Notes: generated by a model not told the origin, from the letters alone. Positions 1 to 9,877 are shown, counted from the first letter of the stretch. The stretch is 38,457 bases of DNA from Bacteroidales bacterium (GCA_017437125.1 JAFSBV010000026.1:1-38457), one strand, 5' to 3'. Made by a program: numbers and translations.

Positions 1-10
1 AGACATATAC

Positions 11-122
<112 letters not shown>

Positions 123-132
123 TTCTTATACG

Positions 133-169
133 ACACCCTGTTATCATACGATGACGGGGTGTTTTGTTT
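133..169 (+). terminator. rRNA operon terminator
   Basis: ACACCCTG (133-140) pairs with CGGGGTGT (155-162) with one G-U pair, and T-rich sequence follows. It sits 10 bases after the 5S gene and would end the rRNA transcript. Confidence 0.8.
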
Positions 170-197
170 ATATACTCCCTGTTCTTTTGTATATTTG
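163..197 (+). promoter_or_regulatory. Promoter for the lipoprotein hydrolase
   Basis: The -33 element TTTG (163-166) and -7 element TATATTTG (190-197) match the Bacteroidota pattern with a 23-base spacer, at the long end of the range. Transcription would start near 203, which supports the ATG at 217 over an ATG at 151 that lies inside the rRNA terminator. Confidence 0.6.
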
Positions 198-216
198 CTG
201 TAATAATTGTAATCTT

Positions 217-2019
217 ATGAAAATTCCTTCATTATTCAGCATTATTGCTGTTCTTATTCTTTCTTCCTGCTCTTCCAAGCAGGACTTCGATGAGAGATGG
301 TTGTCTGAAAATTATTCGAAACGGGAAGTAAACATCGAGATGAGAGACGGTGTAAAGCTTTATACTGCGATTTATGAGCCGCTCAATGCCTCTGACCGAC
401 CTGTTCTGATGGTCAGGACTCCATATTCATGTGCACCATATGGCGACGGATGGTCATATGATCTTTCATCTTATATGCAGGAATTCCTGAAAAATGATTA
501 TATAATCGTATTTCAGGATGTCAGAGGCCGCTATATGAGTGAGGGTGAATTTGTAAATGTACGTCCGTATATTCCGGATAAGTCTGGTAATCAGATAGAT
601 GAGTCGTCTGACACATACGATACAATTGAGTGGATCGTAGAGAATACTTCCAATAATGGCTATGTCGGAGTTACCGGAATGTCTTATCCCGGATTCTATG
701 CTACCATGGCTGCCTTGTCCGGTCATCCAGCTCTTAAGGCTGTATCTCCACAGGCTCCGATACTTGACTGGTTCAAGGGCGATGACATTCATCACAACGG
801 TGCAATGAGGCTTATGGAAATATATTCTTTTGCCACTTATATGTTCAAGAAACATGATAATCCTGTCACAGAAGATCATGGACTTACTTCACCGATAGGA
901 GAAAACGCCTATGAATGGTTTCTTTCCAAGCGCACGGTCAAAGAGCTGACAGCCGTCTTGCCGGACACTCTCGCCTTCTGGAATGAGATTCTTGATCATC
1001 CTGATTATGATTCCTATTGGAAAGAACGTTCTCTTGAGAATCATCTTAATGATATCAGGCCAGCAATTCTTGTTGTAGGAGGAACTTTCGATACAGATGA
1101 CTGTTATGGAGCGCTCAATACTTATAAGATAATCAGAGATGAGTCACCTCAGACTGATATCCATTTCGTCTATGGGCCTTGGAGCCATGGAGCATGGCAT
1201 GATTACAATTATACCGGTCTTGGAGAGATTGAAGAATGGGGAGGTCTTTCTGAATATTTCATGAAGAATATCGAATATCCTTTCTTCAGATATTACCTTG
1301 AAGGTAAAGGAGACAGGCCTGAACCGGTTTATATATCTTCTTCCGGATCTGATTCATGGCAGACAATGGCTGTGTGGCCAGCTGATGATGTGGATTATAC
1401 TCCGTTATATCTTCATGAAGACAAGACTTTGTCTTTCACAGAACCAGCTGAAGTTTCTTCATTCTCGACATATCGTTCAGATCCTGATAATCCAGTTCCT
1501 TTCATGGAAGATGCGTCTTCGAGGAATAATTCGTATATGGTTGCAGATCAGTCGTTTGCATCCATAAGAAAAGATGTGCTTACATTTACATCAGAAGCAC
1601 AGAATGAAATAATGAAGCTTGAAGGCCCTGTCAAGGTGAACTTTAATCTATCGATCTCTACAGACGATGCAGATGTCATCGTGAAGCTTATTGATCTTCA
1701 TCCGGATGGTTATCAGATGCTTATCAGGGCAGATGTTTTCCCTTTAAGATACAGGAACGGACTTGATGATCCACAACCGGCTGTGCCGGGAATGCCTGTG
1801 GATCTTGAGTTTACCATGAATGATATAGCCCATTGGATTCATCCAGGTCATAAGATCATGGTGCAGATCCAGAGTTCATGCTTCCCGCTTGTAAACATGA
1901 ATCCTCAGAAATACCTTGATAATATCTATGAGGCAGGTGAGGATGACTATCAGGTTGCTGATATAACGATATATCATCAGAATGATATGCCTTCAAGAAT
2001 ATATCTTCCGATAAGATGA
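217..2019 (+). CDS. CocE/NonD family acyl hydrolase, lipoprotein
   Basis: A 600-residue alpha/beta hydrolase of the CocE/X-Pro dipeptidyl peptidase (S15) type. Such enzymes cleave acyl bonds in esters, amides or peptides; the substrate here is unknown. The signal peptide ends in the lipobox LSSC with the lipidated Cys at residue 18, so the protein is probably anchored in a membrane facing the periplasm or cell surface. Family marks are DVRGRYMSEG (101-110), the nucleophile elbow GMSYPG with Ser156, a probable catalytic Asp292 (GTFD) and His324 in PWSHG. A jelly-roll C-terminal domain follows from about residue 365. The start at 217 is chosen because it gives a clean lipoprotein signal just downstream of the promoter. 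Enolase follows after 49 bases without a visible terminator, so read-through is possible. Confidence 0.9.
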   Translation: MKIPSLFSIIAVLILSSCSSKQDFDERWLSENYSKREVNIEMRDGVKLYTAIYEPLNASDRPVLMVRTPYSCAPYGDGWSYDLSSYMQEFLKNDYIIVFQDVRGRYMSEGEFVNVRPYIPDKSGNQIDESSDTYDTIEWIVENTSNNGYVGVTGMSYPGFYATMAALSGHPALKAVSPQAPILDWFKGDDIHHNGAMRLMEIYSFATYMFKKHDNPVTEDHGLTSPIGENAYEWFLSKRTVKELTAVLPDTLAFWNEILDHPDYDSYWKERSLENHLNDIRPAILVVGGTFDTDDCYGALNTYKIIRDESPQTDIHFVYGPWSHGAWHDYNYTGLGEIEEWGGLSEYFMKNIEYPFFRYYLEGKGDRPEPVYISSSGSDSWQTMAVWPADDVDYTPLYLHEDKTLSFTEPAEVSSFSTYRSDPDNPVPFMEDASSRNNSYMVADQSFASIRKDVLTFTSEAQNEIMKLEGPVKVNFNLSISTDDADVIVKLIDLHPDGYQMLIRADVFPLRYRNGLDDPQPAVPGMPVDLEFTMNDIAHWIHPGHKIMVQIQSSCFPLVNMNPQKYLDNIYEAGEDDYQVADITIYHQNDMPSRIYLPIR

Positions 2020-2062
2020 TCCTTGGAACTGTTTTTGAATCATTTCTTCCTGGATTAAATAA

Positions 2063-3360
<1,298 letters not shown>

Positions 3361-3364
3361 CTTG

Positions 3365-3438
3365 TGGAGATAGTCGGAGTCGAACCGACGACCCCCTGCT
3401 TGCAAAGCAGGTGCTCTAGCCAACTGAGCTATACCCCC
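3365..3438 (-). tRNA. tRNA-Ala(UGC)
   Basis: A complete 74-base cloverleaf. The anticodon loop TTTGCAA gives UGC, reading GCN alanine codons. The acceptor stem has the G3-U70 wobble pair, the alanine identity element. The discriminator is A and the CCA end is not encoded. It is transcribed leftward into the bidirectional terminator just beyond. Confidence 0.97.
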
Positions 3439-3450
3439 TTAAAGCGTGTG

Positions 3451-3481
3451 CAAATATGGTACTTTTTTCTGAATCTGCAAA
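3451..3481 (-). promoter_or_regulatory. Promoter for tRNA-Ala
   Basis: On the minus strand the -33 element TTTG (3478-3481) and the -7 element CATATTTG (3451-3458) are 19 bases apart. The -7 differs from TAnnTTTG at its first base. Transcription would start a few bases before the tRNA. Confidence 0.5.
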
Positions 3482-3483
3482 AT

Positions 3484-4638
3484 TTAAGTTGATTTTTTCT
3501 CAAAATTCTTCTTGAAATAATCTGTGATGCTCTTTCTTATGTTCATTTGGGCATTGAAAGGCTCCATCGCATCTGCAAGTTCCTTTGCTGTCTCAGGCTT
3601 TCTGCTTATCGGAAGAATCGCTTTGAACGGATTTCCAGTTTCCAGTTCGGAATATCCGCATATGGCAATTACCGGTATTCCGCAATTGCCGGCCTTCCTT
3701 GCGATGATTGCCGGTCCTTTACCCATGAGGGTCTGACCGTCTATCCTGCCTTCTCCGGTTATGACGAGATCGGCATCCATGATCAGTTCTTCAAATCCGA
3801 TGAGCTCGGTGATAAGTTCGGCTCCGCTTTTCAGTTCTGCACCAAGAAATGCGTACAAGGCTCCTCCTGTTCCTCCTGCGGCTCCGCTTCCCTTTATTTC
3901 GGAAAGTCTTTTTCCGGTTGTCTCAGCTATGACATCCTCAAAAGACTTCATCCCGGCCTCAAGCTCATCGAGCATCATAGGATCAGCTCCTTTCTGAGGT
4001 GCAAATACATGTGTCGCTCCCAATGGACCACTGAATACGGCTTCGACATCACATGCAACGATAAATGCGCATTCTTCGAGCCGTATCTTGATATGTGATG
4101 TGTCAATCCTGTTTATCCTGCCGAGAGTACTTCCGTTGCAGCCGGATATTTCCTCCAGGTTCCTGTCAAGAAACCGGAATCCCAAAGCCTCAAGCATACC
4201 TGTACCTCCGTCATTCGTCGCACTTCCTCCTATGCCTATGATGAATCTCCTGCATCCCTTCCTGAATGCATCCAGTATCATTTCTCCTGTGCCGTACGTC
4301 GATGTCAGGAGTGGATTCCGTTCGCTGCCATCAAGGAGGGTCAGGCCGCTTGCCTTTGCCATTTCTATCACGGCAGTCCTTAGACCTCCGTGCTCATATG
4401 TCAGGTATCCGGCCTGTATAAGTCGGCCGACAGGATCATGTACGGTGATTTCCTCCAGCTCTCCTTTCAGACATCCTTTTAAAGAAGACAGAAGTCCTTC
4501 ACCTCCGTCAGCCATGTTGACCTTTATGATCTTGCAGTCCGGATATATGTCATGTACGGCCGAGCTGACGGCATCGGCTACTTCCGATGACGTCAATGAT
4601 CCTTTGAATGAGTCAGATGCAACAACAACCTTTTTCAT
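3484..4638 (-). CDS. Glycerate kinase (GlxK/GarK family)
   Basis: Phosphorylates D-glycerate with ATP, feeding it to lower glycolysis in the cytoplasm; in the GlxK/GarK family the product is normally 2-phosphoglycerate, the substrate of enolase. The 384-residue length is normal. Marks are ASDSFKGSLTS (7-17), GIGGSATNDGG (135-145), the Asp197-centred segment running into GPLGATHVFAPQKGA (204-218) and TGEGRIDGQT (294-303). It lies between two tRNA genes on the same strand, opposite to eno. Its stop is only 3 bases from the tRNA-Ala promoter and no terminator was seen between, so some transcripts may run on into the tRNA. No promoter was found in the short gap behind the tRNA-Glu terminator. Confidence 0.93.
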   Translation of the reverse strand: MKKVVVASDSFKGSLTSSEVADAVSSAVHDIYPDCKIIKVNMADGGEGLLSSLKGCLKGELEEITVHDPVGRLIQAGYLTYEHGGLRTAVIEMAKASGLTLLDGSERNPLLTSTYGTGEMILDAFRKGCRRFIIGIGGSATNDGGTGMLEALGFRFLDRNLEEISGCNGSTLGRINRIDTSHIKIRLEECAFIVACDVEAVFSGPLGATHVFAPQKGADPMMLDELEAGMKSFEDVIAETTGKRLSEIKGSGAAGGTGGALYAFLGAELKSGAELITELIGFEELIMDADLVITGEGRIDGQTLMGKGPAIIARKAGNCGIPVIAICGYSELETGNPFKAILPISRKPETAKELADAMEPFNAQMNIRKSITDYFKKNFEKKST

Positions 4639-4652
4639 GATGTAGTGATAAA

Positions 4653-4679
4653 CAAAAAGGTCAGCATTTCTGCTGACCT
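4653..4679 (-). terminator. Terminator of tRNA-Glu
   Basis: AGGTCAGC (4658-4665) and GCTGACCT (4672-4679) form a perfect 8-bp stem with a 6-base loop. Read leftward it ends in a run of T (4654-4658). It closes the tRNA-Glu transcript and leaves about 14 bases before the glycerate kinase start. Confidence 0.85.
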
Positions 4680-4680
4680 C

Positions 4681-4755
4681 TGGTAGTCGGTAGGGGAATC
4701 GAACCCCTATTGCAAGATTGAGAATCTTGAGTACTAACCGTTATACGAACCGACC
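4681..4755 (-). tRNA. tRNA-Glu(CUC)
   Basis: A full cloverleaf. The anticodon loop TTCTCAA gives CUC, reading GAG. The acceptor stem GGTCGGT pairs with ACCGACT, so the first pair is a G-U wobble. The CCA end is encoded (4681-4683). A promoter upstream and a hairpin terminator downstream make it a one-gene unit. Confidence 0.95.
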
Positions 4756-4774
4756 GTGTTATCGTTTGGGATTG

Positions 4775-4805
4775 CAAAGGTACGCATTTTTTTATTACTT
4801 CCAAA
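4775..4805 (-). promoter_or_regulatory. Promoter for tRNA-Glu
   Basis: On the minus strand a -33 TTTG (4802-4805) and a -7 TACCTTTG (4775-4782) are 19 bases apart, an exact fit to the Bacteroidota promoter. Start of transcription would be near 4768, about 13 bases before the tRNA. Confidence 0.75.
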
Positions 4806-4861
4806 TTTTTTCTTGGTTTTCGTGCAAAAAAAATGACGTTTTTGTCTTTTTGTCCCTCAAA

Positions 4862-5233
4862 TTACTTCAGAAATACAAAGAATACGGCCATTATCAGACA
4901 GAAAAAAGCAGCAAAATGATTCCACTGAAGTGTCTGTCCTTTGAACATGACGGTCACCAGAACAGTAAATACTGTGAGAGATATCACTTCCTGAATGATC
5001 TTGAGCTGCATCAGGTTGAACGGGCCTCCGTTTTCAACGAATCCGATCCTGTTTGCCGGAACCTGTGCACAATATTCAAAGAAAGCCACGCCCCATGAGA
5101 ACAATATGACTGCAATGAGCGGCCAGCTTGAAGAAATCTTCATTTCCTGAAGTTTCAGATGTCCGTACCATGCGAATGTCATGAATACATTCGATGCTAT
5201 GAGAAGTAGAATAGTCCAGATCGCTTTCATCAT
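4862..5233 (-). CDS. DMT family membrane protein (DUF486-like)
   Basis: A 123-residue inner-membrane protein with four predicted membrane helices: about 3-22, 36-56, 80-98 and 104-122 from the ATG at 5233. It resembles the small DUF486/DMT (drug/metabolite transporter superfamily) proteins; the helix-1 end NVFMTFAWYGHLK and the central EYCAQVPANRIG look family-typical. No transported substrate is known. The longer reading frame begins with TTG at 5254, but that codon lies inside the -7 box, so the ATG pair at 5233/5230 is the better start. The gene stands alone, divergent from the phosphoglucosamine mutase gene, with overlapping promoters. Confidence 0.8.
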   Translation of the reverse strand: MMKAIWTILLLIASNVFMTFAWYGHLKLQEMKISSSWPLIAVILFSWGVAFFEYCAQVPANRIGFVENGGPFNLMQLKIIQEVISLTVFTVLVTVMFKGQTLQWNHFAAFFCLIMAVFFVFLK

Positions 5234-5251
5234 CCATTTATTTAGAGGATG

Positions 5252-5259
5252 CAAAAGTA
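5252..5259 (-). promoter_or_regulatory. -7 box for the DMT protein
   Basis: The minus strand reads TACTTTTG, an exact TAnnTTTG. No convincing -33 partner was found. The expected start of transcription near 5246 fits the ATG at 5233. Confidence 0.5.
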
Positions 5260-5267
5260 ATATTTAA

Positions 5268-5299
5268 TTTGTAATTGCAGGCATAAAACTTTAAATTTG
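5268..5299 (+). promoter_or_regulatory. Promoter for glmM
   Basis: -33 TTTG (5268-5271), 20-base spacer, -7 TAAATTTG (5292-5299). It lies back to back with the leftward -7 box at 5252-5259. The leader before glmM would be about 50 bases. Confidence 0.75.
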
Positions 5300-5356
5300 C
5301 ATGAATTGGCATTGCTGAAATGCTGTGAACTGTCTATAAATTAAAAACATGATATT

Positions 5357-6808
5357 ATGACACTGATCAAATCCATTTCCGGTATCCGAGGCACGATCGG
5401 AGGAAATCCTGGTGAGGCCCTTACACCGATCGATATCGTCAAGTTTACATATGCATATTGCGTAAAGATGAAGGAACGCCGTCCAAAGGCAGACGGAGAA
5501 AGATATAAGGTTGTAGTCGGAAAGGATGCGCGTCTTTCCGGTGATATGGTGGAGCAGCTTGTCTGCGGTACTCTTGTATCATGCGGTGTAGATGTGGTGA
5601 AGGCAGGTTTTGCTTCGACACCGACAACGGAGATGGCTGTGGTCTTTGAAGAGGCAGACGGAGGAATCATACTGACTGCTTCCCATAATCCTAAACAGTG
5701 GAATGCTCTCAAGCTTCTTAACGAGAAGGGGGAGTTCCTCAATGCTGAGGAAGGTGCGGCTATACTTGCTTGTGCAGAAGAAGAGAACTTCTCTTTTGCA
5801 GACGTCGATTCTCTCGGAGACATCGAGGAAAAGGATTTCACAGATCAGCATCTTGATGCTGTGCTGGATCTGCCTGCCGTTGATGTCGAAGCCGTCAGAA
5901 ATGCGCATTTCAAGGTTGCCCTCGATGCGGTCAATTCTGTCGGAGGCATCATCATGCCTCGTCTTCTCGAACGTATGGGAGTCGAGTGCATCTGCGTGAA
6001 TTGCGAGCCTACAGGTGAATTCGCACATAATCCTGAACCGCTTCCTTCAAATCTTACCGAACTTTGTGAGGCAGTAGTAAGCAATGGCGCTGATCTTGGT
6101 GTGTCTGTGGATCCTGATGTGGACAGACTTGCCTTGATCTGCGAGAACGGAAAGCCTTTCGGTGAGGAATATACTCTCGTAAGCGTTGCTGATTATCTCC
6201 TTTCAAGAGTTTATGACGAGGCTCTCGCTACAGGAAAGTCAATGGAGGAGATCGCTGCTCCATATTCAATGACTACATCATCCAACCTTTCTTCTTCAAG
6301 GGCTCTGCGTGATGTTACAGAACAGTATGGCGGAGAATATGCGGCGGCAGCAGTAGGAGAAGTCAATGTCACCACGAAGATGAAGGAGTGTGGCTGCATT
6401 ATCGGGGGTGAAGGAAACGGAGGAGTGATTTATCCTGCTCTTCATTACGGACGTGATGCCATGGTCGGTGTCGCTCTCTTCCTTACCAATCTTGCATACA
6501 AGAAGATGAAGGTCTCGGAGCTTCTTGCAACATATCCTGAGTATGTGATTGCAAAGAACAAGATCGAACTTGCTGACAAGAACCTTATTGACAGTATCCT
6601 TGAAGAGGTCAAGACTGTATTTGCCTCAGAGGATATAAATACTGTCGATGGTGTGAAGATATCGTTCGAATCAAGGAAGGAATGGGTTCACCTTCGTCGC
6701 TCGAATACGGAACCTATCATCCGAATTTATGCCGAGGCGGCAACTAAAGAGGCTGCTGATGCTCTTGCACAGCAGATAATCGATATAGCAAACAGGATTA
6801 TAGGCTAA
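5357..6808 (+). CDS. glmM: Phosphoglucosamine mutase
   Basis: Interconverts glucosamine-6-phosphate and glucosamine-1-phosphate in the cytoplasm, on the way to UDP-GlcNAc for peptidoglycan and lipid A. Marks of the alpha-D-phosphohexomutase family: phosphoserine loop TASHNPKQWN with Ser109, metal loop DPDVDR with Asp252, Asp254 and Asp256, sugar-binding GEGNGG (351-356) and the phosphate-binding RRSNTEP (447-453). At 483 residues it is longer than the roughly 445 of E. coli GlmM. A phosphoglucomutase or phosphomannomutase role cannot be excluded. A DUF1343 gene follows after 5 bases, so the two are cotranscribed. Confidence 0.87.
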   Translation: MTLIKSISGIRGTIGGNPGEALTPIDIVKFTYAYCVKMKERRPKADGERYKVVVGKDARLSGDMVEQLVCGTLVSCGVDVVKAGFASTPTTEMAVVFEEADGGIILTASHNPKQWNALKLLNEKGEFLNAEEGAAILACAEEENFSFADVDSLGDIEEKDFTDQHLDAVLDLPAVDVEAVRNAHFKVALDAVNSVGGIIMPRLLERMGVECICVNCEPTGEFAHNPEPLPSNLTELCEAVVSNGADLGVSVDPDVDRLALICENGKPFGEEYTLVSVADYLLSRVYDEALATGKSMEEIAAPYSMTTSSNLSSSRALRDVTEQYGGEYAAAAVGEVNVTTKMKECGCIIGGEGNGGVIYPALHYGRDAMVGVALFLTNLAYKKMKVSELLATYPEYVIAKNKIELADKNLIDSILEEVKTVFASEDINTVDGVKISFESRKEWVHLRRSNTEPIIRIYAEAATKEAADALAQQIIDIANRIIG

Positions 6809-6813
6809 CGGGG

Positions 6814-7881
6814 ATGTTTTCATTCAGGACAACTTCATTGGAAGAACAGCTTGACAAGGCCCTGCACGAAGGCAAGGTCGGCTGCTTCTGTACGCAGAAC
6901 TGCTGGGACACGGAAAGAGGCCGTTACATGTATGACATATTCCGTGAGAGAGGGAATCTCGAGATCATATTCAATCCTCGTGACACGGAGCTGACTCCTC
7001 AGACCAACCATATAGATTTCGCGGAAGAAGACATCAGAGGACTGAATGCCATAGTCGTGGAGATACAGGATGTCGGTGCAAGATATTTCAATTATACGAA
7101 GGATGTATTCCACCTGATGGACATCCTGAAGGCAATGAAGAATGATGCACCATCCCTCTATATCGTCGATCATAACAATCCTGCCGGAAGGATAGTGGAG
7201 GGTACGATGCCTTCGTCAATCATGGAGAATCATGTTCCGAAAGTTGCTCATCGTCATGGACTTACGTTGGGTGAACTCGCCAATCTCTATTATCATGAGA
7301 TAAGTGCGAAGTTTGCTCTTCATGTGATTTCCGCCCTCGCGACAGACTCTAACCATCAGCTGATGCCGTGGACTATTGCCCCGGCTTCGGACATACCGGG
7401 ACTGTTCACATGTGACGTTTACAGTGGAGGCGCGTTGTGGAACAATACAAATGTGACTCCAGGTATTGGAACAGCACGCCCATATGAGTATTTCGGAGCT
7501 CCGTTCATCAAGACAGGTGGAAGGGACATAGTTCCGGTGGCAGAAGGCATAATGCTGAGGCCATGCTCGTTTACCCCGTCATGCGGAAGATATGAAGGTC
7601 AGAAATGTTTCGGATACCAGCTTATGAGGGAACCGGGAGTGGAATATCATTCACTTATGCATACGCTCCAGATGATCCGTTTCTTCAAGGAGAACTATAA
7701 AAAGTTCAATCTTGAGGATGGGTTCGAGGCCAAGCTTTCCGACCAGATGCTTCTCGATTACATAAATGGAAGCGTATCATGGGAGGAAGCCCGTGAACAT
7801 ATCAAGGTCGAAGAGCAGAAATGGATCAGAAAGGCAAAGAAATTCATGCTGTATGATGATCAGCCTTATAGAATTAAGTAG
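6814..7881 (+). CDS. DUF1343 / NamZ-like protein, no signal peptide
   Basis: A 355-residue member of DUF1343, the family of the exo-beta-N-acetylmuramidase NamZ (GH171), which removes MurNAc from peptidoglycan fragments. Shared blocks: IQDVGARYFNY (84-94), HNNPAGRIVEG (120-130), HRHGLTLGEL (146-155) and GIGTARPYEYFGAP (217-230). Two features differ from the NamZ proteins I know. There is no signal peptide, so it is probably cytoplasmic. The region where they carry Pro-Glu-His-Gly reads PRDT (55-58). It is cotranscribed with glmM (5-base gap), which points to amino-sugar recycling or sensing. Its catalytic activity is uncertain; a binding role is possible. Confidence 0.8.
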   Translation: MFSFRTTSLEEQLDKALHEGKVGCFCTQNCWDTERGRYMYDIFRERGNLEIIFNPRDTELTPQTNHIDFAEEDIRGLNAIVVEIQDVGARYFNYTKDVFHLMDILKAMKNDAPSLYIVDHNNPAGRIVEGTMPSSIMENHVPKVAHRHGLTLGELANLYYHEISAKFALHVISALATDSNHQLMPWTIAPASDIPGLFTCDVYSGGALWNNTNVTPGIGTARPYEYFGAPFIKTGGRDIVPVAEGIMLRPCSFTPSCGRYEGQKCFGYQLMREPGVEYHSLMHTLQMIRFFKENYKKFNLEDGFEAKLSDQMLLDYINGSVSWEEAREHIKVEEQKWIRKAKKFMLYDDQPYRIK

Positions 7882-7888
7882 GAAATGC

Positions 7889-7919
7889 TTGCTTATTAAA
7901 AATAAAAGGCTTACATTTG
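7889..7919 (+). promoter_or_regulatory. Promoter for rpmE2
   Basis: -33 TTG (7889-7891), 20-base spacer, -7 TACATTTG (7912-7919). It starts right after the stop of the DUF1343 gene and leaves a leader of about 30 bases before the L31 start. Confidence 0.75.
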
Positions 7920-7956
7920 CGCCCGCAAATTTAGTTAACTAAACATTTATAACGTT

Positions 7957-8205
7957 ATGAAGAAAGGAATACATCCCGAAACCTACCGTCTTGTAGCTTT
8001 CAAGGATATGTCAAACGATCAGGTGTTCATCACCCGCTCATGCGCGAACACCAAGGAGACAATCGAGATCGAGGGAGTTGAGTACCCTGTAGTAAAGCTC
8101 GAGATCTCTAACACATCTCACCCATTCTACACAGGTAAGATGAAGCTTGTTGATACAGCAGGTCGTGTTGATAAATTCTACCAGAGATACGCAAAGAAGA
8201 AGTAA
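7957..8205 (+). CDS. rpmE2: 50S ribosomal protein L31 type B
   Basis: An 82-residue L31 of the large subunit. The start MKKGIHPETYRLVAFKDMSN and the end KLVDTAGRVDKFYQRYAKKK are typical of type B L31. It has a single Cys (residue 29), so the zinc-binding cysteines of type A L31 are absent. It stands alone between its own promoter and a strong terminator. Confidence 0.96.
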   Translation: MKKGIHPETYRLVAFKDMSNDQVFITRSCANTKETIEIEGVEYPVVKLEISNTSHPFYTGKMKLVDTAGRVDKFYQRYAKKK

Positions 8206-8227
8206 TTCTTCCAAGACATACAGGTAC

Positions 8228-8262
8228 AATCCGGCTCGCAGGATACTGCGGGCCGGATTTTT
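8228..8262 (+). terminator. Terminator of rpmE2
   Basis: AATCCGGCTCGCA (8228-8240; the first base pairs weakly) and TGCGGGCCGGATT (8247-8259) form a stem of about 13 bp with one G-U pair and a six-base loop, followed by T. Its end touches the stop of the converging pseudouridine synthase gene. Confidence 0.88.
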
Positions 8263-9877
8263 ATTGTTCCTTTATGCTTGTGAGGGTGATTTCCGTGTGT
8301 GTGGATGGGTGCATGAAAGTGATGCTCCATGCGTGGAGATGAAGATGAGGGGCAGGCAGGCCTCCGTATAGCATGTCACCTATGATCGGATGTCCGAGTC
8401 CCATTGAGTGCGCGGAATGGACACGAAGCTGGTGTGTGCGTCCTGTGTGGGGATGAAATGTGATATCAATGGTTCCATCATCGTTTGAAGCTGTTACCTC
8501 ATAGCTTGTCAGAGCAGGCTTTCCTTGTGCCATATCGACTTTCTGTCTCGGTCTTTCGTCGTAGTCTGCACTCAAAGGTAGTGAAATTTCTCCTTGATCT
8601 CCAGGCTTCAGCTTCATCCCTTCTGCCGCAGGAGACAGCCTGGCGTGATATGTCTTCTTTACTGTGTGTTGTTCGAACTGATGCCGGATGTCCTTGGCTG
8701 CATCTTCTGTCTTTGCAAAGAGGATTATACCTGATGTATCCATGTCAAGCCTGTGCACCGTGTGGAGCTCTTCATATGACCTGCAGAGGATTTCATAGGC
8801 TGACAAGCGTCCGTCCAATCCTGGAACCGATGGCATTCCGGATGGCTTCTCTACGGCAACGACTTCATTGTCCTCATAAATGATTTCCAGGCTTCTATCT
8901 GCTGACGGGTCTTCTTTGATGAGGATGCCGTTCAGCATGAATCTCAACAAGGGTCCGCATTTGCTTGTGCATGAAGGATAAAACCTTCCATGTGTCCGGA
9001 CTGCTGTCTCAGGTGAGTTTCCGTACCAGAATTCGCCCATGGCGATTGGTCTGAGCCTGTTTTCATATGCGTATTCCAGAAGCTTGGGAGCGGCACATTC
9101 GCCAGTGCCTCCCGGTGGAATGAGACCTTCTGCTGCGAATATATCCTCAATGGATGACTGACTACCCGTGAAATCATGTACGATGTACTGCCTGAATATC
9201 CATTTCTGCAGTTCGTCGGACATGGCGGCCCTTCTCGCTTTCATTTCGTTGATTCCGGATATGATGGTCTCAGCCTCGTTCTGAAGCTTCTTGATTTCAT
9301 TGTCCCATCTGATCCTGATCCTTTTCAGCTCTGCCTTTTCAAACATGCTTTCCTTCAGGAGAGCGTCCAGCCTTGCCGGATCCGACATCTCGCTTCTGGC
9401 CTCGTCCCTTTCTCTTTTGGATATGGCCATATGTGCCTTTTGCTTCGCGATTTCTTCCTCCTTCGCGGCCATTGCCTTGGCGATGGATTCCTTTAGCTGC
9501 GAAAGATCACCGGAATCTTCAATTGATGCTATCTTCCTGTTGATTTCCGTAATCTCAGCCTCTCTGGTCTTGAAATGACCGGAGGGATCCATCAGATCGA
9601 ATATGGGAGGGACAAAACCCAGGATATTGCTTCTGCCACCGACATTCCCAGAGAAAGCCGCTATGAATCCTATGTCATCACAATCCGGCAAGCCGACCAC
9701 AAGCACTCCGAGCATCTTTCCTTCTGAAAACGCCGAATGAAGCCATATGTCATCATGGATATGTCCGGTAAGGATTTCTGCAGCCTTCTGTACAAGCGGA
9801 TGAGGATGGTATCTGAAAGGATTGTTGAAGAATTCCGGTGTCGTAAAGCTGAAATTTTCGGGAAACCTGTAAATCAT
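8261..9877 (-). CDS. RluA family pseudouridine synthase with long N-terminal region
   Basis: A 538-residue enzyme expected to convert specific uridines in rRNA or tRNA to pseudouridine. The catalytic domain spans about 330-538: HRLDMDTSG with catalytic Asp378, EKPSGMPSVPG (343-353) and HPHTGRTHQLRVHSAH (475-490). Ahead of it lie an N-terminal domain (about 1-100), a charged probable coiled coil (about 104-225) and a segment with YGNSPE and the Cys pair C303/C307 (about 270-320). E. coli RluA has 219 residues. The target base is unknown. The start at 9877 overlaps the nth stop as ATGA, which suggests translational coupling and argues against a longer start at 9958. It is last in a leftward operon with ftsE and nth. 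Confidence 0.88.
   Translation of the reverse strand: MIYRFPENFSFTTPEFFNNPFRYHPHPLVQKAAEILTGHIHDDIWLHSAFSEGKMLGVLVVGLPDCDDIGFIAAFSGNVGGRSNILGFVPPIFDLMDPSGHFKTREAEITEINRKIASIEDSGDLSQLKESIAKAMAAKEEEIAKQKAHMAISKRERDEARSEMSDPARLDALLKESMFEKAELKRIRIRWDNEIKKLQNEAETIISGINEMKARRAAMSDELQKWIFRQYIVHDFTGSQSSIEDIFAAEGLIPPGGTGECAAPKLLEYAYENRLRPIAMGEFWYGNSPETAVRTHGRFYPSCTSKCGPLLRFMLNGILIKEDPSADRSLEIIYEDNEVVAVEKPSGMPSVPGLDGRLSAYEILCRSYEELHTVHRLDMDTSGIILFAKTEDAAKDIRHQFEQHTVKKTYHARLSPAAEGMKLKPGDQGEISLPLSADYDERPRQKVDMAQGKPALTSYEVTASNDDGTIDITFHPHTGRTHQLRVHSAHSMGLGHPIIGDMLYGGLPAPHLHLHAWSITFMHPSTHTEITLTSIKEQ

Noticed and set aside
151-216. Longer start for the lipoprotein hydrolase
   Set aside because: The upstream ATG lies in the rRNA terminator and before the promoter, and it would bury the lipoprotein signal.
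3547-4645. Plus-strand open frames of 183 and 185 codons
   Set aside because: They are antisense to the well-supported glycerate kinase gene.
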